NCBI RefSeq assembly: GCF_002332255.1
Contig: NZ_NRGW01000001.1
Coordinates: 496,001 to 560,000 of the forward strand
Direction: 5' to 3'
DNA: 64,000 nucleotides
Source of the DNA: Halomonas sp. JB37
GTDB taxonomy: Bacteria; Pseudomonadota; Gammaproteobacteria; Pseudomonadales; Halomonadaceae
Both the position numbers and the translations under genes were made by a program. A model generated the notes under the pieces. That model worked only from the letters and a program-made list of their open reading frames with translations. It was not told where the DNA came from and searched no databases. Below are positions 34,140 through 45,060 of this stretch, piece by piece. Every line of letters starts with the position of its first letter. The stretch's first letter is position 1.

Positions 34140-35522
34140 CTAGCACTCAATGGCATTAACGGCCAATCCGCCCTTGGACGTTTCCTTGTACTTATCCAGC
34201 ATGTCTTTTCCAGTATCGCGCATCGTGCGGATGACTTTATCTAGGGAGATAAAGTGGGTGCCGTCGCCGCGCAGGGCCATCTGGGCGGCGTTGATCGCCT
34301 TGACGGTGGCGATGGCATTGCGCTCGATGCAGGGCACCTGAACCAGGCCGCCCACCGGGTCACAGGTCAGGCCCAGATTGTGCTCCAAGCCGATTTCGGC
34401 GGCGTTTTCAACCTGCTCAGGCGTGGCGCCCATGACTTCAGCCAAGCCGGCAGCCGCCATGGCGCATGCCGAGCCAACCTCGCCCTGGCAGCCTACTTCT
34501 GCGCCGGATATGGAGGCGTTTTTCTTGCATAGAATGCCGATCGCGCTGGCGGCGAGCAGGAAATCCACTACGTTGCGCTCGCTGGCGCCCGCCTGAAACT
34601 TCATATAGTAGTGCAGCACCGCGGGAATAATGCCTGCAGCCCCATTTGTCGGGGCCGTCACCATGCGTCCGCCCGCGGCATTCTCTTCGTTCACGGCGAG
34701 CGCAAAGATATTGACCCACTCCATGGCGGAGAAGGTTGTAGCGATCAGGCAGTCGTTCTGCTCGGCCGCTTGCAGGCGTTGATGAAGCTGCCTGGCTCGG
34801 CGTTTGACGTTGAGCCCCCCGGGCAGAATACCCTCATGGGTCAGCCCATTATTAATGCACTCACACATGACCTGCCAGATGCGCCAAAGCTCGCTTCTGA
34901 CCTCTTCTTCCGGGCGCCATGTTTTCTCGTTTTCCATCATCAGGCGGCTGATGCTCATGTTTTCGCGCTTGCAGATAGTCAGAAGCTCTTCGGCACTGTT
35001 GAAATCGAAAGGGATTTCAGCCGTGTCCATGTCTTCAAGTTTGGCATCCACCTGAGTTTGGTCGACCACAAAGCCACCGCCCACTGAGTAATAGGTATTG
35101 GCGGTTAGCAGGCTGTCGTCCTCTGCAAAGGCGCAAAGCTTCATGGCATTGGGGTGGTGGGGTAGGCTCTCTTCATGAAAGATAATGTCTCGATCCCAAA
35201 CGAAAGCAACGGCTTTCTGACGCCCCAGCGACAAACATTGGGTGGCTTTTAACGTGTCAATTGTCGGCAAGATAATCGAGGGATCGATGCTGTCAGGCCG
35301 CTCTCCCAACAAGCCCATGACAATGGCATGGTCGGTTCCATGGCCAATACCCGTGGCGGAAAGCGAGCCATATAGGTGCACCTCCAGACGGCCCACCTGG
35401 TCGAGTATCTGGCTATCGCGCAGAACCGCCGCAAACTTGAAGGCTGCCATCATGGGGCCAACCGTATGCGAGCTCGATGGGCCGACGCCAATCTTGAAAA
35501 GATCGAAAACACTGATAGGCAT
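34140..35522 (-). CDS. sdaA: L-serine ammonia-lyase (iron-sulfur)
   Basis: Deaminates L-serine to pyruvate and ammonia, the exit step of the betaine route. It is single-chain, 460 residues: N-terminal beta domain with [21 protein letters not shown] (about residues 3-23) and alpha domain with [17 protein letters not shown]. Cluster Cys are in [42 protein letters not shown] and the C-terminal region. AGAGGTC precedes the ATG. It is the last gene of the glyA-soxBDAG-purU-sdaA series, 155 bases after purU, so it may have a second promoter. Confidence 0.97.
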   Translation of the reverse strand: MPISVFDLFKIGVGPSSSHTVGPMMAAFKFAAVLRDSQILDQVGRLEVHLYGSLSATGIGHGTDHAIVMGLLGERPDSIDPSIILPTIDTLKATQCLSLGRQKAVAFVWDRDIIFHEESLPHHPNAMKLCAFAEDDSLLTANTYYSVGGGFVVDQTQVDAKLEDMDTAEIPFDFNSAEELLTICKRENMSISRLMMENEKTWRPEEEVRSELWRIWQVMCECINNGLTHEGILPGGLNVKRRARQLHQRLQAAEQNDCLIATTFSAMEWVNIFALAVNEENAAGGRMVTAPTNGAAGIIPAVLHYYMKFQAGASERNVVDFLLAASAIGILCKKNASISGAEVGCQGEVGSACAMAAAGLAEVMGATPEQVENAAEIGLEHNLGLTCDPVGGLVQVPCIERNAIATVKAINAAQMALRGDGTHFISLDKVIRTMRDTGKDMLDKYKETSKGGLAVNAIEC

Positions 35523-35677
35523 GGAAGACCTCTGAATTGGGAATAAAAAGCCGGCTCACCAGGTTTGAAACAGGATAAACGCGCATAACTGACGCATTAT
35601 TTACCAGTCGTCAAAACCGATGAACAGACTTAACTATTGTGCTGTTGGCTTTAGTGAAAACGTTGCGTTATGCGAGA

Positions 35678-36544
35678 TCAGTTGCCGAACACGACCGTGC
35701 GCCCGTTATGCAAGAAAACCCGTCGCTCAAGGTGATAACCAATAGCCCTAGCCAGCGTCAGGCACTCTATATCGCGCCCTTTGGCAACCAGATCCTCAGG
35801 GTAGTGCGCGTGGTCGACCGGCTCTACCCCTTGGGCTATAATTGGCCCCTCATCCAGGTCATTATTGATGTAGTGAGCCGTGGCGCCGACCAGCTTTACG
35901 CCTTTTTCATAGGCCTGGTGGTAAGGTTTTGCACCTTTGAAGCCCGGCAGCAGTGAGTGGTGAATATTGATGGCTCGCCCGCTCAGAAGCTCGCACATGT
36001 GCGGCGACAGAACCTGCATGTAGCGCGCCAGAATTACCAGCTCCGCTCCAGTATCTTCAATAATATCGAGCACCTGGGCCTCTTGCTCAGCCTTGGTGTC
36101 GGGAGTGATGGGTATATGATAGTAAGGCAGATCGTGCCAGCTCGCTAAAGACTCAAGGTCCGGGTGATTGGAGATAATCGCCTTGATGTCCAGCGGCAGC
36201 TGACCGGTACGGTAGCGGTAAAGAAGATCGTTTAGGCAGTGATCCGCTTTAGATACAAGAATCACGGCACCCGTTTTCTTGGCGGGAGGCGTTAGCTCGA
36301 ATGTCATGCCGAACTCGGCCGCGCGATGTTCAAAATGTTCCTGAAACGCCTGCTCATTGAAGGCATCAAGCTCAGGACGAAATTCCGCCCGAATAAAGAA
36401 ACGCTCGCCTAGCCGGTCATCGAAGGAGTTAAGTTCGGTGATATAACAGTGCTGCTCCTTTAAAAAGCGGGTAACGACATCGACCGTGCCCAAAATACTG
36501 GGGCATTGGGCGGCAAGTATCCAGGTATCCGTCATTCGGCTCAT
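35678..36544 (-). CDS. purU: formyltetrahydrofolate deformylase
   Basis: Hydrolyses 10-formyl-THF to THF and formate. ACT-like N-terminal domain (about residues 6-85; AQCPSILGTVDVVTRFL) and formyltransferase domain (about 90-288) with AIISNHPDLE, LARYMQVLSP, INIHHSLLPGFKGAKPYHQAYEKG and the catalytic Asp in NNDLDEGPII. In this locus it recycles THF loaded by sarcosine oxidase and prevents folate depletion. A second in-frame ATG three codons later is equally possible. 66 bases after soxG. Confidence 0.95.
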   Translation of the reverse strand: MSRMTDTWILAAQCPSILGTVDVVTRFLKEQHCYITELNSFDDRLGERFFIRAEFRPELDAFNEQAFQEHFEHRAAEFGMTFELTPPAKKTGAVILVSKADHCLNDLLYRYRTGQLPLDIKAIISNHPDLESLASWHDLPYYHIPITPDTKAEQEAQVLDIIEDTGAELVILARYMQVLSPHMCELLSGRAINIHHSLLPGFKGAKPYHQAYEKGVKLVGATAHYINNDLDEGPIIAQGVEPVDHAHYPEDLVAKGRDIECLTLARAIGYHLERRVFLHNGRTVVFGN

Positions 36545-36610
36545 GGCGCTTCTCTTTCATCAGCTTAATCAGCAGTCAGGGCAGATCGGCGATGCCGACC
36601 TGCCAGCTTA

Positions 36611-37243
36611 TTATTGTGTATCGATACCATATTCCGCTGAGGCGTCGAGCAACCAGCGGTAGCAGTAGTCGGCAAAGCTGCGGCGCACGACCAGCTCCCA
36701 GTGCGTCTCGGAAGGGCGGCGCAGGACAACAGTGGCTTTGGCAAACACTGTGGTCACGCCCTTACCGACCGGAAAGGCATTGGGATGCACATCGTAGGAG
36801 GTCGACTTCATCAGCACCTCGCGGGCGTTAGCGCCGCTAAGCGTCAATACCGTTTGGCCACCGCTGGCGTTGATGATGCTGAAGTGAGCGTCTCCCAGCG
36901 CCTCGCGCAGTGCGCGTTCGAGCTTGAACTCCTCGCCACCCGGCACGATCACCAGCCACTCATCGGGCGAGAGCCACTGGATGGAGCGCTCGCCGCTATC
37001 GTCATGCTCCAATGCATTGGGCTTGGCCGGTAGGTTCATACCCAGCGTTGCGCGAACCGCTTCATCCAGCACGATGGCTCCGCCACGTAGTACCAGATGG
37101 CCCATCAGCGCTTTTTCACGCAGGACAACACCTGCCTGGCCGTTAGCGCGGGGCGCCGGGTGCTGCTGGTAGCTCCATGCCATTGGAGATTCGACCTGCG
37201 GGTTGCCGTCGGGCACGGTATTAAACTCGCATACATTAGACAT
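36611..37243 (-). CDS. soxG: sarcosine oxidase gamma subunit
   Basis: Smallest folate-fold subunit of heterotetrameric sarcosine oxidase, 210 residues. Conserved segments: SIQWLSPDEWLVIVPGG, SGANAREVLMKSTSYDVHP and a C-terminal ELVVRRSFADYCYRWLLDA. The ATG lies inside the end of soxA (eight-base overlap). The enzyme oxidises sarcosine to glycine and passes the methyl carbon to THF. Confidence 0.94.
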   Translation of the reverse strand: MSNVCEFNTVPDGNPQVESPMAWSYQQHPAPRANGQAGVVLREKALMGHLVLRGGAIVLDEAVRATLGMNLPAKPNALEHDDSGERSIQWLSPDEWLVIVPGGEEFKLERALREALGDAHFSIINASGGQTVLTLSGANAREVLMKSTSYDVHPNAFPVGKGVTTVFAKATVVLRRPSETHWELVVRRSFADYCYRWLLDASAEYGIDTQ

Positions 37244-40200
37244 GCTGACGCTCTCCTTTCGGGTCGATAAACACAGGGCTTACGATTTCGGCTTCATGCA
37301 CCGTGCCGTCCGTCATGGGGATATACACGGTCTGGCCCATGCGTTCGTGCCCACCCATCACCACGGCAAGCGCAAAGCCGTGCTTGAGCGAGGCGCTGTA
37401 GTAGCTCGACGTGACGTGGCCTTTCATATCCATGGGAATGGATTGCTTGCCGTCGAAGACGATCTGCGCGCCTTCCTCCAATACAACGCTTGGATCTTTT
37501 GGCTTTAAGCCGACAAACTGCTTGCGGTCCTTGCGGCGGGTATCTGGGCGCGACAGGGCCCGCTTGCCGATCCATGCGAAAGGTTTGTCGTAACCGATCG
37601 CCCACTGCATGCCGAGATCTTCCGGCGTCACCGAGCCATCGGTATCCTGACCGACAATGATCAGGCCTTTTTCGGCACGCAGCACGTGCATAGTTTCGGT
37701 GCCGTAGGGCGTCAGGTCATACTTCTTGCCGTGCTCAAAGAGTTTTTTCCAGACGTGCATGGCGTAGTTGGCCTGCACGTTGATTTCAAACGCCAGCTCC
37801 CCGGTAAACGAGATACGGAAGATACGCGCAGGCACTTCGGCGACCGTCGCATCGCGCCAGTCCATGAACTTGAAGTTCTCTTTATCAAGATCCATATCCG
37901 TTAGCTCGGAAAGCAGCTTACGCGCATCCGGGCCGGTTACGGTCATGGTCGCCCAGTGGTCGGTTACCGAATTGAAGTAGACCTGAAGCTCGGGCCATTC
38001 GGTCTGGTGCCACAGCTCCAGCCATTCCAGCACGCCTGCCGCGCCACCGGTGGTGGTGGTCATCAGGAAGTGGTTATCGCCCAGGCAACTGGTGGTGCCG
38101 TCGTCCATCAGCATACCGTCGTCTTTACACATCAGGCCGTAGCGCACGCGCCCGGGGGCGAGCTGGGCCCACTTGTTGGTATAGATGCGGCCCAGGAACT
38201 CGCGGGCATCCGGTCCCTGAATATCGATCTTACCCAGGGTGGAGGCGTCGAGAATACCCACGCCTTCGCGGACGGCTAAACACTCGCGGTTGACCGCTTC
38301 GTGCATTGTTTCCATTTTTCCATTCACGGAGCGTGGGAAATACCAGGGACGCTTCCACTGACCCACGTCCTCGAACTCAGCGCTATTCTCCACATGCCAT
38401 TGGTGCAGCGCGGTGTAGCGCTCTGGGTCAAACAGCTCTCCGCAGTGACGACCAACGATGGATCCAAACGTCACCGGCGTATAGTTGGGTCGGAAGACGG
38501 TGGTGCCTACTTCAGGAATTGATCGATCCAGGCAGCGAGCGGCAATCGCCATGCCGTTGATATTACCCAGCTTGCCCTGGTCGGTACCAAAGCCCAGTGC
38601 GGTGTAGCGCTTGACGTGTTCGATGGATTCAAAGCCTTCGCGGGTGGCCACTTCAATGCCCGCGGCGGTGACATCGTTTTGCAGGTCAACAAACTGCTTG
38701 GGGGCACGTAGGGCGCTCTTTTCATGGGGCACCTGATAAAGTGCGCAGGCCGGGGCGTCGCGTCGCGCCTGAGTAGCCGGCAGCACGATATCCTGAGCGT
38801 TGTTAAAGCCACTTTCCAGCGCGGCCAGGCGGCCAGCGCGAGCGCCATCAGCCAGTGTCTCGCTCAACGCATAGTAACCGGCCACGCCGCCTACCGATTG
38901 CATGCCCCTGACCTTGCCGGGTATAAAGCCCAGCAGCTCATCATTCCAGACGGGCCGCGTACCGGTGTGTGAAGACAGGTGAACCACCGGGCTATAGCCG
39001 CCAGAGCTTGCGATGGTATCGCACACAAGTTCTTCGACCTTCCCGGTCACCGCATGGCGCTTGAGATCAATGGCGGAAACCCGTGCCCCGGTGACGCGCT
39101 GGTTGCCACGCGACTCAATCACGGCACTGCCGGTGATAACGCGAATACCGCTGTCGCGGGCCTGACGAACCAGGTCGCCGTCGGGGGTGGCCCGCGCATC
39201 GACAATCGCGACGACCTTGCGCCCAGCCTCTTTCCAGTCAAGCGCGGCACGATAGGCGTGGTCGTTGCTGGTGGTGAGCACCAGGCTGTTGCCGGGCACC
39301 ACCGCATAGCGGCGGATGTAGTTGGAGACCGCTCCGGCGAGCATATTGCCTGGCAGGTCATTGTTGGCATACACCAGCGGGCGTTCGTGGGTGCCGCTGG
39401 CCAGCACCACCTGGGCGGCGCGCACGCGGTGCAGCCGTGCCCGCGACTCATCGGGGAAGCCCGCTTCACGAGCAGTATCGGCCAGGTGCTCGGTACGCCG
39501 CTCGTGCAGCGTGACAAAGTTGTGATCGTGATAACCGTTAGCGGTGGTGCGCGGCAACAGCATCACGGTTTCCATACCAGCAAGCTCGTTGAGTGTCTGC
39601 TTAATCCAGCGCGACGCGGCGATACCATCAAGGGTCTCGCGGCTGTCCAGCAGCGAGCCGCCCATTTCTTCTTGCTCGTCGCACAGGATAACGCGGGCGC
39701 CGGCACGGGCGGCGGTAAGCGCCGCGGCAAGACCCGCCGGGCCCGCACCAATCACCATCACATCGCAGTGATGATGCATGTGATCGTAGATATCTGGGTC
39801 GGATTCAGTGGGCGCGCGGCCCAGGCCCGCGCCCATGCGGATGTACTTCTCATAAGTCATCCACATTGAGGCAGGAGCCATGAAGGTTTTGTAGTAGAAC
39901 CCCGGCGGCATGAAGTTACCACCCAGGCGGCCTACCCAGCTCATTACGTCACGCTGGACGTTAGGCCAACCGTTGGTACTACGCGCCACCAGACCGTTAT
40001 ACAGGCCTTGCTGGGTGGCACGGACGTTGGGCACCTGAGTGTTATCCCGGGCGCCTAGCTGGACGACCGCATTGGGCTCTTCAGCACCTGCGGCGACAAT
40101 CCCGCGAGCGCGTGAGTACTTGAAGCTGCGGTTGACGATATCCACGCCGTTGGCGAGCAGTGCCGAGGCCAGCGTGTCGCCCTTAAAACCTTGGTAGCTC

Positions 40201-40277
40201 TGGCCGTTAAAGGTGAACTCAAGCACCTGGGAGCGATCGACGCGACCGCCGGCATCAATACGATTTTTCTGGGTCAT
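37236..40277 (-). CDS. soxA: sarcosine oxidase alpha subunit
   Basis: The 1013-residue large subunit. N-terminal ferredoxin-like part (about residues 15-100; FTFNGQSYQGFKGDTLASALLA), a dinucleotide-binding domain starting VMVIGAGPAGLAAALTAARAGA (about 175-195), and a C-terminal GcvT-like folate domain (about 620-1000; GVGILDASTLGKIDIQGPDA). Full length and intact. ATGA overlap with soxD. The gene is GC-rich, so long antisense open frames occur, but none looks real. Confidence 0.97.
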   Translation of the reverse strand: MTQKNRIDAGGRVDRSQVLEFTFNGQSYQGFKGDTLASALLANGVDIVNRSFKYSRARGIVAAGAEEPNAVVQLGARDNTQVPNVRATQQGLYNGLVARSTNGWPNVQRDVMSWVGRLGGNFMPPGFYYKTFMAPASMWMTYEKYIRMGAGLGRAPTESDPDIYDHMHHHCDVMVIGAGPAGLAAALTAARAGARVILCDEQEEMGGSLLDSRETLDGIAASRWIKQTLNELAGMETVMLLPRTTANGYHDHNFVTLHERRTEHLADTAREAGFPDESRARLHRVRAAQVVLASGTHERPLVYANNDLPGNMLAGAVSNYIRRYAVVPGNSLVLTTSNDHAYRAALDWKEAGRKVVAIVDARATPDGDLVRQARDSGIRVITGSAVIESRGNQRVTGARVSAIDLKRHAVTGKVEELVCDTIASSGGYSPVVHLSSHTGTRPVWNDELLGFIPGKVRGMQSVGGVAGYYALSETLADGARAGRLAALESGFNNAQDIVLPATQARRDAPACALYQVPHEKSALRAPKQFVDLQNDVTAAGIEVATREGFESIEHVKRYTALGFGTDQGKLGNINGMAIAARCLDRSIPEVGTTVFRPNYTPVTFGSIVGRHCGELFDPERYTALHQWHVENSAEFEDVGQWKRPWYFPRSVNGKMETMHEAVNRECLAVREGVGILDASTLGKIDIQGPDAREFLGRIYTNKWAQLAPGRVRYGLMCKDDGMLMDDGTTSCLGDNHFLMTTTTGGAAGVLEWLELWHQTEWPELQVYFNSVTDHWATMTVTGPDARKLLSELTDMDLDKENFKFMDWRDATVAEVPARIFRISFTGELAFEINVQANYAMHVWKKLFEHGKKYDLTPYGTETMHVLRAEKGLIIVGQDTDGSVTPEDLGMQWAIGYDKPFAWIGKRALSRPDTRRKDRKQFVGLKPKDPSVVLEEGAQIVFDGKQSIPMDMKGHVTSSYYSASLKHGFALAVVMGGHERMGQTVYIPMTDGTVHEAEIVSPVFIDPKGERQHV

Positions 40278-40663
40278 GACGAGGCCTCCTCGTTCAGTGC
40301 CTTGCTTTCAGGGCGTGCGCCCACGGTCTGCCAGCCACCATCGGCCGTTTGAACGCCTTGTTCGTGACGAACGTTGGGCGCTGCCGCCGTCATGGTCGGC
40401 TGCTCACCCATGGGGTAGGTTTCAAGGATCTCGTAGGTCACCGTGTTGCGGGTGATATTGAAAAACTTGCGACAGCCCACTGAGTGCACCCACATTTCGT
40501 GGTGAATGCCGCGCGGGTTGTTGCGGAAGAACAGGTAGTCGCCCCACTCTTCGTCGTTGGTATTGTCCGGGTCGGAGGGGCGCATCAGGTGGGCCTGGCC
40601 GCGAGCGTGGAACTCCTCTTCCTCGCGGTGCTCCTTGCAGTAAGGGCAGAAGATATAAAACAT
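40274..40663 (-). CDS. soxD: sarcosine oxidase delta subunit
   Basis: A 129-residue zinc-binding subunit. FCPYCKEHREEEEFH at the N-terminus gives Cys6, Cys9 and a His ligand, and HSVGCRKFFNITRNT supplies the fourth ligand region. DYLFFRNNPRGIHHEMWVH is the family core. The C-terminal 35 residues are a variable, polar extension. It lies 12 bases after soxB and overlaps soxA. Confidence 0.95.
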   Translation of the reverse strand: MFYIFCPYCKEHREEEEFHARGQAHLMRPSDPDNTNDEEWGDYLFFRNNPRGIHHEMWVHSVGCRKFFNITRNTVTYEILETYPMGEQPTMTAAAPNVRHEQGVQTADGGWQTVGARPESKALNEEASS

Positions 40664-40675
40664 GATGGGCTCTCC

Positions 40676-41926
40676 TTAGTGCGCCACGCCAGCAGCGCCG
40701 TGTTCATCGATCAGCGCACCGGTATGGAAACGATCGATGGAAAAAGGCGCAGCGATGGGATGCATTTCACCTTTGGCCAGACTCGCGGCGAAAATATGTC
40801 CGGAGCCGGGGGTCGCCTTGAAGCCACCGGTGCCCCAGCCACAGTTGAAATACAGACCCTTGACCTTTGTCTTGGACAGAATCGGGCAGGCATCAGGGCA
40901 GGTATCTACAATGCCGCCCCACTGGCGGTTCATGCGCACCCGGGAGAACATCGGGAACATCTCAACGATGGCCTGAAGAGTGTGCTCAATGGTCGGGTAG
41001 CTGCCGCGCTGGCCGTAGCCTATGTAGCCGTCGATACCGGCACCGATGACCAGATCGCCTTTGTCGGACTGACTGATATAGCCGTGAACGTGGTTGGACA
41101 TGGTGACGGTGTTGAGAATTGGCTTGAGCGGCTCGGAGACCAGCGCCTGTAGCGGATGCGACTCTAGCGGCAGTTTGATGCCCGCCATGTTGGCCAGCAC
41201 GCCGGAATTACCCGCCGCAACACAGCCCACGGTGTTGGCTTCGATATCGCCGCGATTGGTATGGACGCCGAGCACCTTGCCGTCACGAATCTTGAAGCCG
41301 GTGACTTCGGTATTCTGCAAAAGGTCGACACCCAGCGCGTCGGCGGCGCGAGCATATCCCCAGGCGACCGCGTCGTGGCGTGCAACGCCCGCGCTCTTCT
41401 GCCAGGAAGCCCCCATGATCGGGTAGCGGGCGCGGGTGGAGATATCCAGCTCAGGCTCGATCTCCTTGATCTGCTGGGGGGTGACCACTTCACTGTCGAT
41501 GCCGTTCAGGCGGTTGGCGTGAACGCGGCGTTGAATGTCGCGCATATCCTGCAAGGTGTGGCCCAGGTTGAGCACGCCGCGCTGGGAAAACATCACGTTG
41601 TAGTTCAGATCCTGGGAAAGGCCTTTCCATAGATCCAGCGAGTGGTTATAGAGCCGTCCCGCTTCATCCCACAGGTAGTTGGAACGTACGATGGTCGTAT
41701 TACGTGCGGTATTACCCCCTCCCAGCCAGCCTTTTTCGACCACGGCGACATTTTTGATGCCGAACTCTTTTGCCAGGTAGTAGGCGGTGGCTAGCCCGTG
41801 GCCGCCACCGCCGACGATAATGACGTCGTAGCGCTTTTTAGGTTCGGGGTTGCGCCATTGGCGCTCCCAGTTTTCGTGGTGCCCGAGCGCATGTTTGACC
41901 AGTCCGAAGCCGGAATAACGTTGCAT
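40676..41926 (-). CDS. soxB: sarcosine oxidase beta subunit
   Basis: Catalytic FAD subunit, 416 residues. Rossmann motif [21 protein letters not shown] (about residues 33-53), [23 protein letters not shown], and C-terminal [21 protein letters not shown]. It binds FAD and a covalent FMN at the alpha-beta interface in the known enzyme. 45 bases downstream of glyA in the same unit. Confidence 0.97.
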   Translation of the reverse strand: MQRYSGFGLVKHALGHHENWERQWRNPEPKKRYDVIIVGGGGHGLATAYYLAKEFGIKNVAVVEKGWLGGGNTARNTTIVRSNYLWDEAGRLYNHSLDLWKGLSQDLNYNVMFSQRGVLNLGHTLQDMRDIQRRVHANRLNGIDSEVVTPQQIKEIEPELDISTRARYPIMGASWQKSAGVARHDAVAWGYARAADALGVDLLQNTEVTGFKIRDGKVLGVHTNRGDIEANTVGCVAAGNSGVLANMAGIKLPLESHPLQALVSEPLKPILNTVTMSNHVHGYISQSDKGDLVIGAGIDGYIGYGQRGSYPTIEHTLQAIVEMFPMFSRVRMNRQWGGIVDTCPDACPILSKTKVKGLYFNCGWGTGGFKATPGSGHIFAASLAKGEMHPIAAPFSIDRFHTGALIDEHGAAGVAH

Positions 41927-41971
41927 AAAGTTTCTCCTTGATCGGCTCCGTGGAGCCCGCTGCGGCTATCG

Positions 41972-43303
41972 TCAGGCGACTGAGGTTGCACTATCGGCCA
42001 CTTGCTCACTCGTGGTTTGGGCTTGGCCATACACCGGGTAGTGGGCGCACAGATCGGAGACATTTTCGCGCACCTGGTTTTCTACCGCCGTGGTGTCCTG
42101 CTGGTCGGTAAGTACATTCAGAATGTCGCAGATCCAGCCAGCTAACTGTTCGCAGTCCGCCTCTACCATCCCGCGAGTGGTCACCGCCGGCGTGCCGATG
42201 CGCAGACCCGACGTAACGAAGGGGCTTTGCGGGTCGTTGGGCACGGTATTCTTGTTGACCGTGATATGTGCACGCCCAAGTGCCGCATCGGCATCTTTAC
42301 CGGTAATGCCTTGCTTGATCAGCGAGACCAGGAACAGGTGATCGTCGGTACCGCCGGAAACGACGTCAAAGCCGCGCTCAACGAAGACGCGGGCCATGGT
42401 GCGGGCGTTTTCGATGACCTGGCGCTGATAGTTGACGAAACCCTGATTCATGGCCTCCTTGAACGCGACGGCCTTGGCGGCGATCACATGCATCAGCGGG
42501 CCGCCCTGCTGGCCGGGGAATACCGCGCCGTTGAGCTTTTTGTACAGCGTCTCGTCGCCATCGGCCGACAGAATCAAGCCGCCGCGCGGGCCGCGCAGTG
42601 TCTTGTGAGTCGTGGTAGTTACGACATGAGCGTGGGGCAGCGGACTTGGGTAGAGCCCGGCGGCCACCAGCCCGGCTACGTGGGCCATATCAACCATCAG
42701 ATAGGCACCAACTTCATCGGCGATGGTGCGAAAACGACGCCAGTCAACGACCCGTGAATAGGCCGAAAAGCCAGCAATGATCATTTTCGGCTGATGCTCG
42801 CGCGCCAGACGATCGACTTCTTCGTAGTCGATCTCACCGGTGCCTTCAACCAAGCCGTACTGGATAGCGTTGTAGTGCTTGCCCGAGAAGTTCGGCGCCG
42901 CGCCATGAGTCAGGTGGCCGCCGTGGGCCAGACTCATGCCCAGGATGGTGTCGCCGGGGCTTACCAGCGCCATGAACACAGCCGCATTGGCTTGAGCGCC
43001 GGAGTGGGGCTGTACGTTGGCATAATTGGCGCCAAAGAGACTACATGCCCGCTCGATCGCCAGCGCTTCAACCTTGTCGACGAATTCACAGCCGCCGTAA
43101 TAGCGCTTGCCCGGATAGCCTTCCGCATATTTGTTGGTCAGCTGAGTGCCCTGGGCTTCCATGACCAGTTTGCTGGTGTAATTCTCAGAAGCAATCAGTT
43201 CGATATGGGCTTCTTGACGCACTGTCTCTTCAGCAATTGCCGAAGCAAGTGCTGTGTCGTAGTTAGCCAAGCGGGCGTCGGGAGAAAAATTGTTGTGAGC
43301 CAT
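41972..43303 (-). CDS. glyA: serine hydroxymethyltransferase
   Basis: PLP enzyme joining glycine with methylene-THF to serine, here using the glycine and C1 unit released by sarcosine oxidase. PLP lysine in [14 protein letters not shown] (about residue 245), LIASENYTS near the N-terminus, [13 protein letters not shown] and [11 protein letters not shown] start at 43303 (443 residues) because GGAG lies six bases before that ATG; an ATG four codons upstream has no site. The C-terminus is about 20 residues longer than E. coli GlyA. It heads glyA-soxBDAG, so it is probably a betaine-induced second glyA. Confidence 0.95.
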   Translation of the reverse strand: MAHNNFSPDARLANYDTALASAIAEETVRQEAHIELIASENYTSKLVMEAQGTQLTNKYAEGYPGKRYYGGCEFVDKVEALAIERACSLFGANYANVQPHSGAQANAAVFMALVSPGDTILGMSLAHGGHLTHGAAPNFSGKHYNAIQYGLVEGTGEIDYEEVDRLAREHQPKMIIAGFSAYSRVVDWRRFRTIADEVGAYLMVDMAHVAGLVAAGLYPSPLPHAHVVTTTTHKTLRGPRGGLILSADGDETLYKKLNGAVFPGQQGGPLMHVIAAKAVAFKEAMNQGFVNYQRQVIENARTMARVFVERGFDVVSGGTDDHLFLVSLIKQGITGKDADAALGRAHITVNKNTVPNDPQSPFVTSGLRIGTPAVTTRGMVEADCEQLAGWICDILNVLTDQQDTTAVENQVRENVSDLCAHYPVYGQAQTTSEQVADSATSVA

Positions 43304-43705
43304 CTGCGTCTCCATGCTAGTCGCTTTTTTCGATACGGAAGTCTTTTAGCGTCGGTAATCACATCACCGATCAACGCTATCCTGCAGCGATAGTATCGTT
43401 GGGCCTTTCCCCCAAGATGCTTGCCGACGTCACCGCTCGGCGTATTTGCGACATTGGCCTGAATTTTTTATGGGGCTTTATGAGGCGTCGCCCATTTATT
43501 GTTCGACGTCGCTTATGAGTAATTGTGGGGGGGCCGGGTGCGTCATGCTGCGGCAACAGGTTGATGTTTTTAGTTGGCCTGCTTGTTCGGAAGCACTTTT
43601 CGCAGGTGCTTCAAATACGCCAGCTCGATTCAAGAATAATGATGCCAGCGCAGTTATTGAGAGTGTTCTTGAGACTGCGCCAGTGCCCAGAAGAGAGGAT
43701 TCCGC
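43304..43705. other. divergent control region between glyA-sox and fdhA
   Basis: A 402-base gap without a credible gene. It carries the palindrome CGACGTCG (43504-43511), a related GCCGACGTCACC near 43425, and two runs of T or G. It should hold the promoters and GbdR sites for both transcripts, but I could not assign a GbdR motif with confidence. No riboswitch fold was recognised. Confidence 0.5.
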
Positions 43706-44893
43706 ATGTCCAACAATCGTGGTGTTGTTTATATCGGCGACGGTAAGGTCGAAGTTCAGGATATCGCCTACCCGAAAATGGAAACGCCCAATGGCAAGCC
43801 CATTGATCACGGCGTCATTTTGAAAGTGGTTTCAACGAATATTTGTGGCTCCGACCAGCACATGGTGCGCGGGCGGACCACGGCGCCTGCGGGTATGGTG
43901 CTGGGCCATGAGATCACCGGTGAGGTGATCGAGAAGGGCAAGGGCGTTGAATTCCTCAGCATTGGCGATATTGTGTCAGTGCCTTTCAACGTGGCCTGTG
44001 GCCGCTGCCGTACCTGCAAGGAAGGTCATACCGGCCTTTGCCTGCATGTTAACGATGATCGTGCGGGCGGTGCCTACGGCTATGTCGACATGGGCGGCTG
44101 GGTAGGCGGGCAGGCGCACTACGTGATGGTGCCTTACGCCGACTTCAATCTGCTCAAGTTCCCGGATCGCGACCAGGCCATGACTCAGATCCGCGATTTG
44201 ACCATGCTGAGCGATATTCTCCCGACCGGTTTCCACGGCGCTTTGAAAGCCGGCGTGGGTGCGGGTTCTACGGTTTACGTTGCCGGCGCAGGCCCGGTGG
44301 GGCTAGCCGCAGCAGCCTCGGCGCGCCTGTTAGGGGCGGCCGTGGTAATGATTGGTGACTTCAATCAGCAGCGCCTGGAGCACGCTCGCAAGATGGGTTT
44401 TGTGCCGATTGATCTGAGCAAGCATGACCGTCTGGGCGAAATGATTGCCGCGGTGGTCGGCGAGCCCAGCGTTGACAGCGCCATTGATGCAGTCGGTTTT
44501 GAGGCGATCGGACACGGCGGTAAGGAGCAGCCGGCGGTGGTGCTTAACCAGATGATGGAAGTTACCCGTGAGGGTGGCTCCATCGGCATTCCGGGGCTTT
44601 ACGTGACCGAAGATCCGGGCGCAACCGAGAAAGCCGCGCAAACTGGTAATCTGAGCCTGCGCTTTGGCCAGGGCTGGGCCAAGGGGCTCTCTTTCCATAC
44701 AGGCCAGACGCCGGTGGTACAGTACAACCGCCAACTGATGCAAGCCATCCTGCACGGGCGCTTGAACATTGCCGAGATCGTTAATGCGCAGGTTATTTCG
44801 CTTGAAGATGCACCGACCGGCTACGAGCAGTTCGATGCGGGCGTGGCGAGCAAGTTTGTACTCGACCCCCATGGAATGCTGGGCGTTGCCTAA
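43706..44893 (+). CDS. fdhA: glutathione-independent formaldehyde dehydrogenase
   Basis: Zinc-containing NAD-dependent formaldehyde dismutase/dehydrogenase type, 395 residues. Catalytic zinc site NICGSDQHMVRG (Cys46 region) and GHEITGEV; structural zinc CGRCRTCKEGHTGLC; coenzyme motif AGAGPVGLAAAASARLLGA. It oxidises formaldehyde from the demethylation steps. It is divergent from glyA-sox rather than downstream of soxG as in Pseudomonas. Confidence 0.95.
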   Translation: MSNNRGVVYIGDGKVEVQDIAYPKMETPNGKPIDHGVILKVVSTNICGSDQHMVRGRTTAPAGMVLGHEITGEVIEKGKGVEFLSIGDIVSVPFNVACGRCRTCKEGHTGLCLHVNDDRAGGAYGYVDMGGWVGGQAHYVMVPYADFNLLKFPDRDQAMTQIRDLTMLSDILPTGFHGALKAGVGAGSTVYVAGAGPVGLAAAASARLLGAAVVMIGDFNQQRLEHARKMGFVPIDLSKHDRLGEMIAAVVGEPSVDSAIDAVGFEAIGHGGKEQPAVVLNQMMEVTREGGSIGIPGLYVTEDPGATEKAAQTGNLSLRFGQGWAKGLSFHTGQTPVVQYNRQLMQAILHGRLNIAEIVNAQVISLEDAPTGYEQFDAGVASKFVLDPHGMLGVA

Positions 44894-44926
44894 TTAAGCG
44901 TCGAAAGAACGGTTAATCAACGCTTT

Positions 44927-44961
44927 AAATGCTCATGGCCAAAGGCCATGAGCATTTTTTT
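44927..44961 (+). terminator. rho-independent terminator between fdhA and gbcB
   Basis: Perfect 14-bp stem AAATGCTCATGGCC / GGCCATGAGCATTT with an AAA loop and T-tail. The A-rich left side lets it act on the convergent gbcB transcript too. Confidence 0.92.
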
Positions 44962-45060
44962 GTGTCTGCTTATGGTGAGTTAGCGGCATAAAAAACGGAT
45001 ACCGAAGCACGTCGGTATCCGCTTTTGGCAGACCTGCTTGAAGAGCATCGGCTTGCCGCG

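Noticed and set aside
34611..35087. 158-codon plus-strand frame inside sdaA
   Set aside because: Antisense shadow of a conserved enzyme; no ribosome binding site or recognisable protein features.
38979..39869. Open frame of 296 codons on the plus strand inside soxA
   Set aside because: It is fully antisense to an intact, highly conserved gene and its translation shows no family features. GC-rich coding DNA commonly gives such frames.
43304..43705. Glycine or folate riboswitch in front of glyA or fdhA
   Set aside because: I could not find the conserved core sequences of these aptamers. The region is listed only as a promoter gap.
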